Assembly (NCBI RefSeq): GCF_037126465.1
Contig: NC_088201.1
Coordinates: 3,043,001-3,107,000 of the forward strand
Direction: 5' to 3'
Length of the DNA: 64,000 bases
DNA from: Ornithodoros turicata
Lineage: Eukaryota > Arthropoda > Arachnida > Ixodida > Argasidae
Shown here: positions 1 through 13,100 of the stretch, piece by piece
Numbering within the stretch: the first letter of the stretch is position 1
How the letters are laid out: each line of letters begins with the position of its first letter
Position numbers and translations under genes: made by a program
The notes under the pieces: model-generated
Told to the model about the DNA's origin: nothing
What the model saw: the letters and a program-made list of their open reading frames with translations, nothing else
Databases searched by the model: none

Positions 1-61
1 CTGTCTAGGTGGTGTGGGTACGGCCAAGGCATTCCTCTTCTCAAGGCCGTGCTGTGGTTGG

Positions 62-235
62 TGGTGTAGGGAGTGACGTTTTCTCGTTTTCCCAGAGAGG
101 GAATTCCGGCACACACTCAACATCCGGCGTCTGCTCTTGTTATCTATTCCGTCGAATAACAGCCAAACTACGCCACTATTTCGCGTGGGGTTTTCGATAA
201 CGTGGTCATTGGTACACGAGGAATAAAATGACATA
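62..235. repeat. dispersed repeat, copy 1
   Basis: This stretch resembles 5638-5800 in the same orientation. Both carry GTGACGTTTTCTC, then GGGAATTCCGG, a CATCCG...TCTG block, and a CGTG..GGGTTTT block in the same order, with scattered differences. I do not recognise the family, and termini and target duplications are not visible. Confidence 0.4.
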
Positions 236-1126
236 TAGTTTCGAAATCGACTGGAAGGATGTGTCCGTCCCTATAAATAGATTTCAATTACAATCAACAA
301 CAGATCCTTCATCAAAGTTAATATGATACCTTCCGTAAAAACCGGATGATTCATTATTTGGCGGAGAGCGATCAGCAACAGCGTGGTTCCTGGTCAGAAT
401 GCCTGTATTGTTGAATTCCAATGGTAGATTCGGAGCGCCTCGCCGGAGCAAGTTTTGTTGCTCCGCCGAGAGCAAGTCTGTTCGAATGGCAGATTGAGAA
501 CAGTTCTGGAGTCTTCCAATGGGAGCTTCGGAGCGGCATTCGAGCCAAGGACGCTCCAGGGAGCAACCCAGACTGCTCCGCCAAAATAGGCAGATTCAAC
601 CGGAACTCTACGTGACGTGCCACTTGTTGCTCGTGCTTCCTATTTCCTGTCTCTATTTCGCCAACATGGCTGCTTTGCAACGCGTCTTCGCCGTGACTAG
701 TATTTCGCGTCGTACGTTGGCGATTTTGTTTCATGAAGGAAGCGAGAATCAGACATTACCAGGGCAACGTTAGGAGATTAGGAGGACCTTGATGTTGCAA
801 AACATGGCGTTATAATGGAACATGAGCATCTTCTTCTTCTTCTTCCTCCGTCTCTGGCCGCCATCCACCAAGGGAGGTTACCCAGCGCTAACTCCAAGTT
901 GTGCGGAAGTGTTCCAGTCGCAGATTCGGATCACTTGCTCTAGGCCAGATCGAGACGCTCCACTGCGGAGCCTGCCACTTGCTCCGACTCTGCCATTGGA
1001 ATTCAACATAAGAATCATAAAGGAAGCCACTCGATCACGTGCGGCTACCATGGCACGCACGCGCAGCGCGCACTTTTCCTGCATTCTCGCCCATTGCCTT
1101 TCGTGCGGTGGAAGTGCTGCCAAATC
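236..1126. other. no gene seen; probable 5' flank of the M13 gene
   Basis: There is no supportable exon here. The arms near 408-440 and 985-1012 are inverted copies (both contain the complement pair TTGAATTCCAATGG / CCATTGGAATTCAA), so a decayed terminal-inverted-repeat element may occupy about 400-1010. If the start at 1127 is right, the promoter of the M13 gene lies in or just upstream of this stretch. No TATA box or other promoter element was convincing. Confidence 0.3.
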
Positions 1127-1143
1127 ATGAGCACAAAGAAACT
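1127..1143 (+). CDS. M13 gene, candidate start exon (17 nt)
   Basis: ATGAGCACAAAGAAACT is followed by a perfect GTAAGT donor at 1144. It encodes MSTKK plus two bases that join the C opening exon 2 to make Leu. The A at -3 suits a start codon. The phase match is the main support; a 17-nt exon can occur by chance, so the true start could be another exon in or before this window. Confidence 0.45.
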
Positions 1144-4100
1144 GTAAGTAACACGATCTTTACGTATAGCTTAGCGTAGCTGTGCAGGTTCTGGCTCTTG
1201 CAGACCTCATGTTCTCTGCAGACCTCGATGTCATGTTGACATCGGGGCGTTTTGCACTGTGAAACATAGAAGCGTGTAACATCCGCAAAGGCGTTCCTGC
1301 CGATGCTGACGTCATTTTTCTTGTTTACCTCCGAAACCACGCGATGACATTTTGCATACGCCATCTGCACGCATAGCAGCAGCAGCAGCTTTAGTCGCAA
1401 CTGGCACCAGAAAGATACTGAGGACCTAGGACAAAAAGGGGAGGAGCGACTGGGCGAGGGAAGCAACATTGCTAGTCCGTGGTGTAAGGTGGTGTAATTG
1501 TATACAGGTAACGAATGAAAAAAAAAAAAAAAGAAACAACTCCACAAAGAAACAACGTCCCAGTGTGTACGGGATCGATTTTGAAATGGCCGTTGAAGCA
1601 TATGGTTTCATAATAGAGAACGTGTTCAACCAGCGTACGTGCCCACGCATCAAGCTGCCTCAGCTGTCTTCTACTTCCATGAGATGACCGCGTAGCCTCC
1701 ACGGGAGCATCCGAGACTGGGTTCAGGCTACAGGGGTGCCCTACCACGTATCGTAATGCATTCTCGACGCGTTATTGTAAATGTCAACGTGCACGTGACC
1801 ATAAAAGGGTCACGTGTCGTTCTGTAGTTTATCCCATACCCACTACCTGACATTGTACTGTGGATAATCACACCGGCGACTCACTCAGCCGATGAGATAC
1901 ACTCATACCTAGGAGGCCGTATAAGCTACCATATCGCGCAATAAGCACAGGATGATTTACACCGCAGGCAAAATGCGTTCATTTTATGCTGATGGTGTGG
2001 AAGACAGGCAAGTTGGTTGGACTCGAGCAACACAGTTCGTGTTCCCTATCGATCCTTTTTATTGTGTCCGCTCTTTTATTAAAGGATGCTAGTGTAATAA
2101 CAATATAGGTAAAATAGAGTACAGTCAACCCTCGATTTATGAACCTTCGATTTATGAATTCCCTCGTTTTATGAACACTAGCACGAGGAACCACACTTTT
2201 TACATGCATTTTTCCCTCGTTTTATGAACCCCGATATTCGAATAATGAATGGAATTTCTGGAAACCAACTAGGAGGTGCCCAGCGTTTTTGCCCTCAATT
2301 TATGAACGGATCGTTCCGAGGCCAACGAAAACCTTCAAAGGGATTATTCGTGGTCTTATGAATGACGCCTGAACAGACAAAACGTTTTCGAGCTATTACA
2401 CCCTCGGTTCTTAACCACTCGAAATCCGAACAACAAACGGGTTTTTGGAGAAGTGTTCCTGACCTCAATTGACACAGCGGAAGGCATGGTCCAAAGCAAA
2501 ATTAAACTATTTAGTATTGCATAATAAACAGAGTGTGAATGCGCTAACATCTGTGTTTTGTGAGACTGATACAGCAGAAGGCATGGTCCAAAGCAAAATT
2601 ACACAATATATTGCATTATAAACACAATATCAACTCGGAAATACTGTTCCATTTGCTCGATAGTACTCACTTAACGGAATTTTCGATTTATGAATCCCTC
2701 GATTTATGAACGATTTTTCGGGGAACCGAGGGTGTTCATAAATCGAGGGTTGACTGTATAAACAAATTCACCGAAATGAGTTCGAGGTAACTCGTTATTG
2801 TAAGTTCCTTTTTTTTTTTTTTTGTTACTTGCAACTTGGTGCTTTTACGCCGTGGTGACTCTAAGAGGAACTCGTTTCTTTTTCAGGTAACTTTGTCAAA
2901 GTAACTTCAACTAAGTTCCAAGTTGCTTTTAATTCGCTTTTCACTCAGGTCCACATATTTTCTTGCGTTCTCTCCGGTGCTTTCATGGAATTTTATGCCA
3001 TAAGACGTGATATTCAATCAATGACACTATTCTATTCAGGAAGTAAGAACCGCTGTCATTGAAATGAAGCTGAACCATTGTGCGCCCACAAGGAGTAAGA
3101 TGCAAAGCGTTGGAATTGTTGGACATAAAAGAAAACGATCTAAGCGTGTTGCACTCCTCCGCAGGCAACTCAAGTTCTAATTCAATTGCTCACATGCGCT
3201 GCACCTGTGTAATGCTATTTGGTGTCCCAAGTAACTTGGGAGTAACTCGTTCTTTTTATATATATATATATACCACTCCGTAACTGCGAGTTACATTTCA
3301 GGCTAGTTACATTTTTCACACGGTAACCTATCTCGTAACGAAGATGGGTAGAAATCCAGCGAACCGGTAGAATGTAGGAAGGGAGTTGCCTCAGGACAGA
3401 AGCCGCCGATATTTCGAACAGAGACTGTTCTTCTTCTGGAAGAAGAACAGTCTTCAGAAGAAGAACAGTCTCTGTTCGAAATATCGGCGGCTTCTGTCCT
3501 GAGGCAACTCCCTTCCTATCTCGTAACGAGTTATTTTTGACGGGTAACTTCTCAATCTATGGTGCTATGCTTCAATCTATGGTTCTCAATCTATCTAGCT
3601 ATGGCGAGGGCCGCCACAAGCGCAAGGGCGATACAAAAATGACGGCCATAGGACATCCCTATGCTTGAGACAGGTCATGGTCGGTTATCGCACCTACAAT
3701 CAATCTCTGCTTCGCTACCACGCTGCGACCTAGTCACAAAGTCGCTCCAATTGGCGCAGGCCACACGCTCGCGCGGTTAAGTCTGACGGTAGCTGTACAC
3801 ACACGAAACACTTACGACAGAATGGGTAGGTGCCCTCACGAATGTGATCGGTAGCGAATCAGACCGGATATTTGAGAGGTTCTGGTTGCCGCGCACTCCT
3901 TTGTCAACCACCACGATTTAGTGTGCATGTTGGAATGGTGGTTTTAATGAAATTCCTTTCAGCCATACAAAGTCCTCTTCGTACACGGACCTTTTGGATG
4001 ATGACAACGAGCTGGTCTCGTCAGTTTTCACAGATGACGACGACGGAGTTGCAAACGTGTAAGCGTTCCACATCTTCCACTCTTTTTCTGTTGCTCGGGA

Positions 4101-7100
4101 AGTTTTACGCGGATTTCCAAGTACGACCGAAGCGGTCTGCCGGAGGCCGTTTGAAAAAGAAAAGTGCATTGTTACAAGAGTACGGTAGCAAGAATAGCAA
4201 GAAGAATTATTGGTCCACAGCGAATTAGTAGCAGATAATTAGGGTTCCATTTAAATGCATATCTGTGAGGTCGTGCCATAGGGGAATTTTTAGTCAAGAA
4301 TAGGGCAAATGGAAGCGAAGGACATGTTTTCGACCAGCGGCGGCGGTTTGTCACTCTACAGACTGGGAAACTCACCCTTCCTATGTGTGCTGTCTGAGAT
4401 CTTCCTGTTATACTGTTACATCTTTGAAAGCCACAGCATATAGTCACAATGCATTCCTACCAACTCGGTGGCACAAACCTTGAATTTAAAGGAAGAATCG
4501 CACCCGGAAACGTGTGTTTCAGACCGATACGGTAACCTTCGGCACCGCTTCACAGTCTACTTGGCCTTAGAGTCACTAAATAAGCTACGCTTCAGAGTAT
4601 CGACACTGAGTTCCAAGAGCGAGCATGCGCCATCTTGTTTCTGCGTCGCGCTACCGACGCGCACGCGCACTGCGCACGTTAGCGCACGACGCCATCTATC
4701 GTGCGCGGATGAAATGTTCCTTTCGTTTGCAAGCAGCAGTTGAGGGCCTTGAGCTCACCGTGACATCTTTTAGGGACGCTCTGCTTGACAATACACGGAT
4801 TATCGCGCAACAATCATACACGCTTCTCTATCCCACAGGGAGCATTTAGAGCGATTAAATAATTATTATTTGTTATTATTTAATTATTATTTAGTGACTC
4901 TAGGAGCATTATGTTAGCCGTCTTTGATCCTCAACTGGGGATGATACCGGTGTGGTGCGGAAACAAGATGGCGCTCCTGCTCTTCCTTGGCCCTCAGTGT
5001 CGGTACTCTGAAACGAAGCTTATTTAGTGACTCTACTAGGCCTCGTTTCTCGCACTCCCTCTCCAGCTGCGGAAGCTCCGGCGATAGTTGCATCATGATG
5101 GCGTAAGCCAGGTACACGAATGGGAGCGCAGCGCAGGCGATTGTCTCCGAGCTCGTCTGCGTCAGAGCCGTTTATTAGGAAGAGTTTGGCCATTGGGAGG
5201 AGCCTGTCCCAAAGCGCGTCATTTTACGTCACACTATGGGCGGCGCCAAGGCCAGTTTGGGTCAGAACTACCAGCTTGAAATCTACCATTCCGCCATTTT
5301 GGAGCAGAGGCACAGTCTTGAAATCACCTCGTGCCGCCGCGGCTCGCTTTTCATCTCGTTCAAGTGGGCGGAGCGATGAGCGCTCTCTGACGTCACAGCG
5401 GCTCCCCATCACCGTGCGGCAAAAGATCAAAAAATGACCAAACTCTCCTCAAAAGTGGCTCTGGTCTGCTTCGCTTTATGCAAGTGAAAAGTCCTCGGCA
5501 AATACGCTGACACTGTGTGTGAGGGTCCTGACTGTATGAACACGTCCGAAGCTAACCGATTGCAGACCCTCCGCGGCCCTGTGTTTGCAGACGCCCTATA
5601 CGTGTATACCACCCGGTCGCTTCCTGATTGCACTTGTCTGAGTGACGTTTTCTCCGGTTTCCAAAGGGGGAATTCCGGGAGACGCTCGCCATCCGCCTTC
5701 TGGTCCTGCCATGCATTGCATCAAATTGCAAAGAAACCATCCCACTAATTCGTGTCGGGTTTTTGGCGTTGTTGTCGGCGATGAACGAGGAGTAAAGCGG
5801 CACTGTTTTTTCGACACCCACACACCCAATACACAGCAATGATCTCTCGGCGTAGCACATTTAAAGCGTCCTACAACCACACACATTCTCTTGAACCACG
5901 AGGGGGACAGCCCCATTGATTTTCGGCGCTGCTTCATCCTCCGAGTGATGTATCGCCCTATTTGTCGTCCACGCACGTTGCCACTAGCGACCTACCCAGC
6001 GCAAGCAATTTTGGAGGCTATAGCGGTGGCGCTGGCCACCGGCCCGTCTTCCGTTGTTATATTTTCTATTCAAGCTTACGTTGAGATTTTTGTACAAGCG
6101 GAGCGTGTCTCATGGCATATGAAGGTGCCGATGCATATCGCCCCCTGGCGAATCATTGGGACGTGAGCGTGCATAGGAGTTTCTGCTTATGACGTGGTCA
6201 GTATAATCTAGCAGTGATGGCCAGCAGTTAACTACATGTAGTTAAACTACTAGTTAAACTACTTGATTGTAGTTAAAAAGTAGTTATCAACTACTTGGAG
6301 ACATGTAGTCTGAAACTACTAGTTAAACTACTATTTCGAGTAGTTAACTACAGTAGTTTAGTTACTGCAGGCGCCAACTACGTCCGATTTTGCCGCAAGC
6401 TTTACGGCACGATTGTGCTTCCGATTTTTACCTCGAGCTACTTGTTTGATGAGAACGGAGGTGCAGAGCAATTGTGTCGTGCATGCGTACTAAATCTTCA
6501 CTTTTATCGCTGCTTGTGATTCATATTTAGGTGCCCAAGAACACTATAGTATGGGATTGGTGTTGATGGACAACGTTAAGTAGTTATAGATGTAGTTAAA
6601 ATACATTGCAGTAGTTAAAGAAGTAGTTTTAACTACCTCCACTGAAAAGTAGTTGAACTACTAGTTAAACTACTCCATTGCAAAGTAGTTAGTAGTTATA
6701 GTTAAACTACTGTAAAAGTAGTTAGTGGCCATCACTGTAATCTAGTAGGTCGTGGTTGCCAACGTAGGATACCGAACTTATATCTACACCAGTGGTACAG
6801 TACCAGAATGTAGTCTAGGCCAATCGCTAGTTTTGAGCAATGCCATCGAATAACTTACAGACGACCCAAACTGACTGGTTCCAAGGAGTTTCCTCGTGCC
6901 ATGCTCATCGGTGGCGTGACCATCATGCTTCTGGTGTTCTCTTTGATGGCTATTGTCTGGAAAGCCAAGGAAGGACCGCCCGCGGTTGCTGGTAATGGTT
7001 CATATACTGGAATAATAGCCACACTCATTGACGTTTGGTGTGCTGCATTTCCACAGACAATGTTCTTCTGCCGGACACCAAAGCCAACCAGAACATGAAA

Positions 7101-10100
7101 AGTGAGTTTGCATCCACATCCAGTCAGATTTGACGTTGTATTCTTATGCTGGGAATTGATCAGCCTGGTCGTGTAATTGAGTGTGGATCGAAATTGAACT
7201 GGAGCACTACCTGGAAAAATAGTAAATAACGTAGCAGCAGCTTATGCCAATGAAGTCGCATATTTCGGTTAAAGAACGGCAGTCGATAAGGAATGAGTAT
7301 AGTCCATATACATATATGCACTCTTAAAAATTATCTTCACTGCATACCACGCTCCTAGCCAGCCATCATCTCGAATGATAACGTTATCTGCCCTGATTTG
7401 TTGAAAACGGGAGGCGTACGCCTTTTTGTGACTATTATGAACAACGTAAGTGTCACAAAAAAGGCGTACGCCTCCACTTTTTCAACAAATCAGGGCAGAT
7501 AACGTTATCATTCGAGATGACGGTTGGCTAGGAGCGAGCTATGCGGTGAAGTTCATTTTTGTAGGAGAGTCCAGTTCATATAGCTGGGACAGGCATAGCC
7601 CTCCGCTGTGATTTTGCTGGGTTTCGCATATACCGAGTGTTCTTACCAATGCAGTTTGCATCCCTTAGGTAGCAAGGACAGTGGGAAACAGGTCAAGGGC
7701 ACGGCATTGACGCGCACCAAACAGCTTCTACTGCCGGGCAAGCGAGCTTTCGCTGGTGAACCCACGACAGAGTTCTCCATGATGGAAATCGCGGATGTCA
7801 ACTTGGAGGCGATGCGTTCCAAGGCCGTTACACTTCGATATGAAACACTGGCGGATGTACAGCCTAAAGTTTTGCTGTACACGGGACGGTGGCGCTCTGC
7901 TATTGGACGCAAAGATGTCGGACCAGACGCCTCTGGTTCTTCCTCGAGGAAGTCGGACGACAACAACTCCACATTGAATCTTGTGCGACGTTTTATCGGA
8001 CGAAGACGGATGCCACCCGATATTATTCCTACCACTTCGTCGGCCACTACGTCGACCACTCCATCCACCACGACTACACCATCATCTACGTCGACTTATT
8101 CTAGTACGCCAACTACTCCATCGACTACTCCATCGACCACCGCATCGACTACTCCAACAACCCCATCAACTACACCAACCACGTCTACTTCGTCATCAAC
8201 TTCAGAAACTACCGTCCCGCACACAACGCCCACGACACTAAGGACTACACAATCCACAACCACGGAAGCGTCCACTGAGGCTGTCCAAGACTACAAGGAG
8301 CATACTTACCGCCAAGTGCTTAAGAACGACGAGATCATGCCGACTGCCAATTCGACTATAAAGGCGGGAACAACGAAGGGTCTGATCCCCTTCGCACCTC
8401 TCACCCACGATGTAAACCTACCAATATGGTCGTCGTCTCAAGCGACGTCATCTGCCAAATTGAAGGTTGATACTTCTACGACTAAAACAACGCAGTCCAA
8501 ATTTGAGCTGAGGGAAGAAAGAACGGAGACAGTTCTGACGTCTTCTGTTACCACTACAGTACCACAGACTACCACAGAAGACAAGCCGCTTGAGTTTCGA
8601 AACGACGGCATCGGCCGAGTCATACCGGTGTTGGAGTGGGAGAATGATGATACGACGGCATCCCTTATGCCCTGGAGCTCGCCGCCCTCAGCCGGAGCCA
8701 ACTTCCCAGAAATCATATCAGAAAACGGAGCATCTGTGTCACCAGGCTCGAGCCAGTCAGGGGAGTTCATACCACGTGATAACCCAATTCAGAGTCAAAT
8801 GCCCGTCTTTTCAGAACACACCGACCTGAGTAACACGACGACAACTCTCAGTCGTAAAACGAGCAGTGCACCTTCTACAGAAACAAGGCCGACTGAGACG
8901 TTTACACCATCTGTTTCGCGCACTTCAGCAAGTGGTCCGATCATCTCGACTGGAAACCTCCAGGAGTCTTCTTCCACTGAGACTAGACACACACCTCCTC
9001 CAGTGTTCGGCGTGGAGGTATCGCCAGAACATGATCATATCGGACCTGGTAAAAACGCTACAGGGCAATTGAGAGACAATGACGGAATTGTAGAGGGTGT
9101 AGTTACGTATGTAGACGGCCAACACACAATTCCACGTCGAGGCATTTCTACTACTCTTTCTGGAGACAGATCAACCGATATAACGTCTGCCGGTACTGTG
9201 TCGTCCGCGAGGAACGACACTTCCGTGTTATTGGATGAAACTACTCGTCAAATGAAAACCACACAAGAGCCCGTCTCCATCCTGAATAGCACTGTCAGCG
9301 AATCGACGCTCTCATCTACGTCTTTGCCTGCTTCCAAACAGGCAAGTTTGTCTAGAATACCAAAGGCTAGCAGTGATACCAGTACTGGCACAGCTCACGA
9401 AAGCTCCGTACAAATCACAAATAACGACATTTCAGCCGGCGTGATGTCTTCTGAGCAGCTTGGGAGCAGCACAACCTCCTACAGCGAGAAAGCACCCATG
9501 TCAATTACGTTATCACATGTGAGTGGTCCTGAAAGCACCGCTGTGTTCACATCACTTGCCGCAGCATTCCCAAACGAACCTGCAGGCAAAGCAAGGAGTG
9601 GACACCCAGGCGAAATCGAGAACACCTCGTCAACGAAAAATGTTGTTCCCCGAAGAGGTGTGGAATTGAACGGAACCGTAGCGAGTTCCAGCAGCACGCC
9701 CACCGAGCATGAGGGGCACAGTTTATACACACAAACCGACACACCTGCCGTACGCCCAAGTTCTGGACCTGTCGGCATGTTTGGCGCTGCAGAACCCTCT
9801 TCAAAAATTACGTCGCAAATCACCCCGGTAAGTACTGCAGCAAGTACCAGAGGAAGTCCCCAAGAAAGCACTGTTACGAGCGTCTCAAAGAGCACAGCAG
9901 GGAGTACCACCCTGAGCAACATGCCAAGTACAACTGAAACGACAATAGGAAGCACCACAGCGACCACTACCGAAATGACTACAGGAGGTACGGAGCGTGT
10001 TACTCAACCTAGCAGTGAGTCTACCGTGAGAGGTACCTTAGAAACTACCGAAGAAGGCACGACGGAAGGCATACCACCATCTGCCTCTGAAGTGACTGCA

Positions 10101-13100
10101 CCACGGGGCACTGAAACGTGGACCAGTATTCCAACAGGCACGCATAACCGAACGCTGCCAACAAACACCACGGGAACTCGTCGCCGCCGCGTTGTCAAAC
10201 ACGGCCATTTCCACCGCAGCCCTCGGAAACACGGCGTGTCTCCGAGAGCTTCGAAGAACATGACAGCTCACCGTCGTGATTCCTTGGGCCGTGAACGCGA
10301 CAGCGCAGGACGACTCATCGAAGTTGGACGGCGATGGAGAACGCCTTCCTCAAGACCTTGGAAAAAGCAAAGAACGTCCGCAACACCTCAAGCATCACGC
10401 TCAAGCCCCAGCGCGCCGCCCGAATCTAGTTCCCTTCCTCCTTCATCCAGTAGCTTGCTGTCTATGACGCGAAAAACCAGCGCTGGGTACGAGCCTAAAG
10501 TGAAGGCGATTAAAATCACTCATGTCCACAGCTTGGACCAGGACCCTACAACTGTTGTGATAGCCGATGAGAAGTCCGAACACGTCTTGACGAAGAACGA
10601 TACTTTGGACGAGGCCATGACTGATTCTGATTGGCCTGTCCCGAGCGTTGGTAATGATACTGAGTACATTAACAGGAAGTACCAACATGCAGGTGTGTGG
10701 CCAAATCTTAAGGACCCATCGAAGTTACAGAAGGAGCATCCAGGTCATCATCACAAACAGCGAGTTCGCAAGTTGACCCGTTGGAGACCTCCCACGACAA
10801 CACCGGTGACGGTGACGACTTCACCATCTACTTGGCCTTCCTCCGAGATTACTTATACGACCGTCCCCGCGACATCTTCGACTTGGTCAACGGAGACATC
10901 TACTGCATCGACTGAAGAGAGGACAGAAGGAACCTCGCGACCGACGTCGACTTCCGTAACGACAACCATGGCGCCAGCAACATCGGAGATGAATGTATCA
11001 TCGTGGTCTCTGAATGCATCAAGTGTCACTCTCAGTCCCGCAGAAAGAGTATTCACGAATGAAACGTCTGTGAATGACACGGCTGCAAGTTCGCTTACAT
11101 TCAACCAAAGTACATCGGTGAGCAACGAAACCTCGAGCACAACGAAGGTGACTTCCTCGATGTTTCCTTCCCAGCCATCAGCAGCCACATCAACAGCCAC
11201 ATCAACAGCCACATCAACATCTACATCAACATCTACATCTACATCAACATCTACATCTACATCTACATCAACATCCACAGTGATCGTGCCTACAAAGTCC
11301 AAATTGCGACATTTAAAGCATAAGAAGACGACCTACTCTATCGCGAAGAAGACTACGGTTCCACAACCGCCTACACGGGTTACTTTAGTTTATGCCAACG
11401 AAACGGCTTCTCGTTGCACAACCTCTGACTGCACAGAAGAAGGTAAGTGGATTCCACCATTCCTGTAACATGGTGTTTTAAATGTGAAACCTTTTCCATG
11501 CAACATATCATGACATTACTCGAAAATGGCCTTTGGGACCACGTGCGTACCCTCGCTAGCAGTAAAAACAGGAACGTCAAATAATAAAAATTAAAAGTTA
11601 TCAGCCGATATGTTTTCGGAGTTTATGTACAGGGTGTATTTTTTTTACACATTCTTTTATGAAACTCGATGAGAGTGGCGCACTTGCCGTTTTTTCAGTT
11701 GAGTTTTACGGCTAGGCGGACATCATCGCGAAGATTAGTACGTAACTACAACATGGCTAGACCTCTCTACCCGAGAAACGTCATCGTGACGTTGGTAGAC
11801 AGACTGAAACCGAAACAACTCTAAAGGGGAGGGCTGGGTTCCACGAATGGGCACTTTGTTCTCTGCCTCCTACTGAAAGAAAAGTAGGACCGAACGTCTC
11901 TTCCCTTTCAGGGATCACCGTCATCCCCTCAAGACTGTGACTTTCGGGCGCGACCTTGTTCGCCCCCCGAGCTTCTAACGTAGCTCAACTCTACCAAATT
12001 GGTGGCGCTGTCGAACACTATGACGTCATTTGTTTACAAACAGGAAGAGGTCTATTACCTAAAATTTATTAAACTCTCGCAGTTTCGTCGCATTTCGTGG
12101 AGGCAAACATATTTTAACACCATTCCCAATGATGTAAAAACTCGCTGGCTCTCCGCTGTAGGCAACCTGTTCTGTGACGCAATGGCTCATTTCCGAACGA
12201 ACAGAAACTCCAGTCTTCGCATTCGGCCCCATTCGGCTGAGGAGGAGGAGGAGGAGGAGTGTCGTTGGGAGGAACCCGAGAGGTCTGCCTGCCTGATTAG
12301 GCGGCATGTTTCTCGGGAAGGGAAAGGTGGTGGAGAGGAGGAGAGGTAAGGGTGAAGTGGAAGACCGAGCGGAATCCGCTCGGGGGGAGGATAGCTGCGT
12401 CCATGGGCCGACTTCAGGGGAACTGTGCCGGCATACGCCTATTACACATCTGAGGGAAACCCAGGAAAAACCCCAGACGGCACAGCCGGCCCGCGGATTC
12501 GAACCGCGGACCTCCCAGTCTCCAAGCGCACGCGTTACCGCTGCGCCACCGGAGCAGCATTCTCGTGCGAAATGGTCTACAGTCCGGCTGACCTTGACAA
12601 CCGGCAACCCCCCCCCCTCCCCCAAGCAGCACATTGTCCTGAAAGTCGAGTGCAATAGGGGTGGACGGGTAGGTGGAAGACCATGAACAGACTCGTGAAA
12701 CTAAAAACGGCGATAAGACATATACCGTCCACCCCTATTGCACTCGACTTTCAGTACATTGTGCTGCTTGGGCCAGTTCCGAAGGGCGCACGCCGGGCGA
12801 CTGGCCTTGAGGGATAACGTCATGATACACACGGAAATGGTGTTTCTTTTGCATGGGCGAAACCGAAACCGAACGGTTAAACGCAGTTAATGGACCACCC
12901 GCCGCAGCACATCACATCAAGATACCATGTGATTGGGAAAGAGTGGATCGTTGGCAAAACAAGCGCACGATGGTGTTGCCATCCTGTAACTTGGTCGTTT
13001 TCGCGTTTAGTGAGGTATCTCCTTCGCGTAATGGCATCCATCATCGGAAGCGAATGCGACGGCTACTGCCAACCCACGTTGGCACTCTTTTGCCAACGAC

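Noticed and set aside
1125..1601. Minus-strand 158-codon frame with a run of Phe
   Set aside because: The Phe run comes from the A-run at 1518-1532; no family match or splice context.
7608..7668. The ATG at 7608 as the start of a separate mucin gene
   Set aside because: The in-phase acceptor at 7669 and continuity with the transmembrane exon make an internal exon far more likely; the upstream codons look like intron.
10853..11302. Minus-strand open frame with long Val-Asp repeats
   Set aside because: It is the antisense shadow of the (Thr-Ser)n hexanucleotide tract; no splice or homology support.
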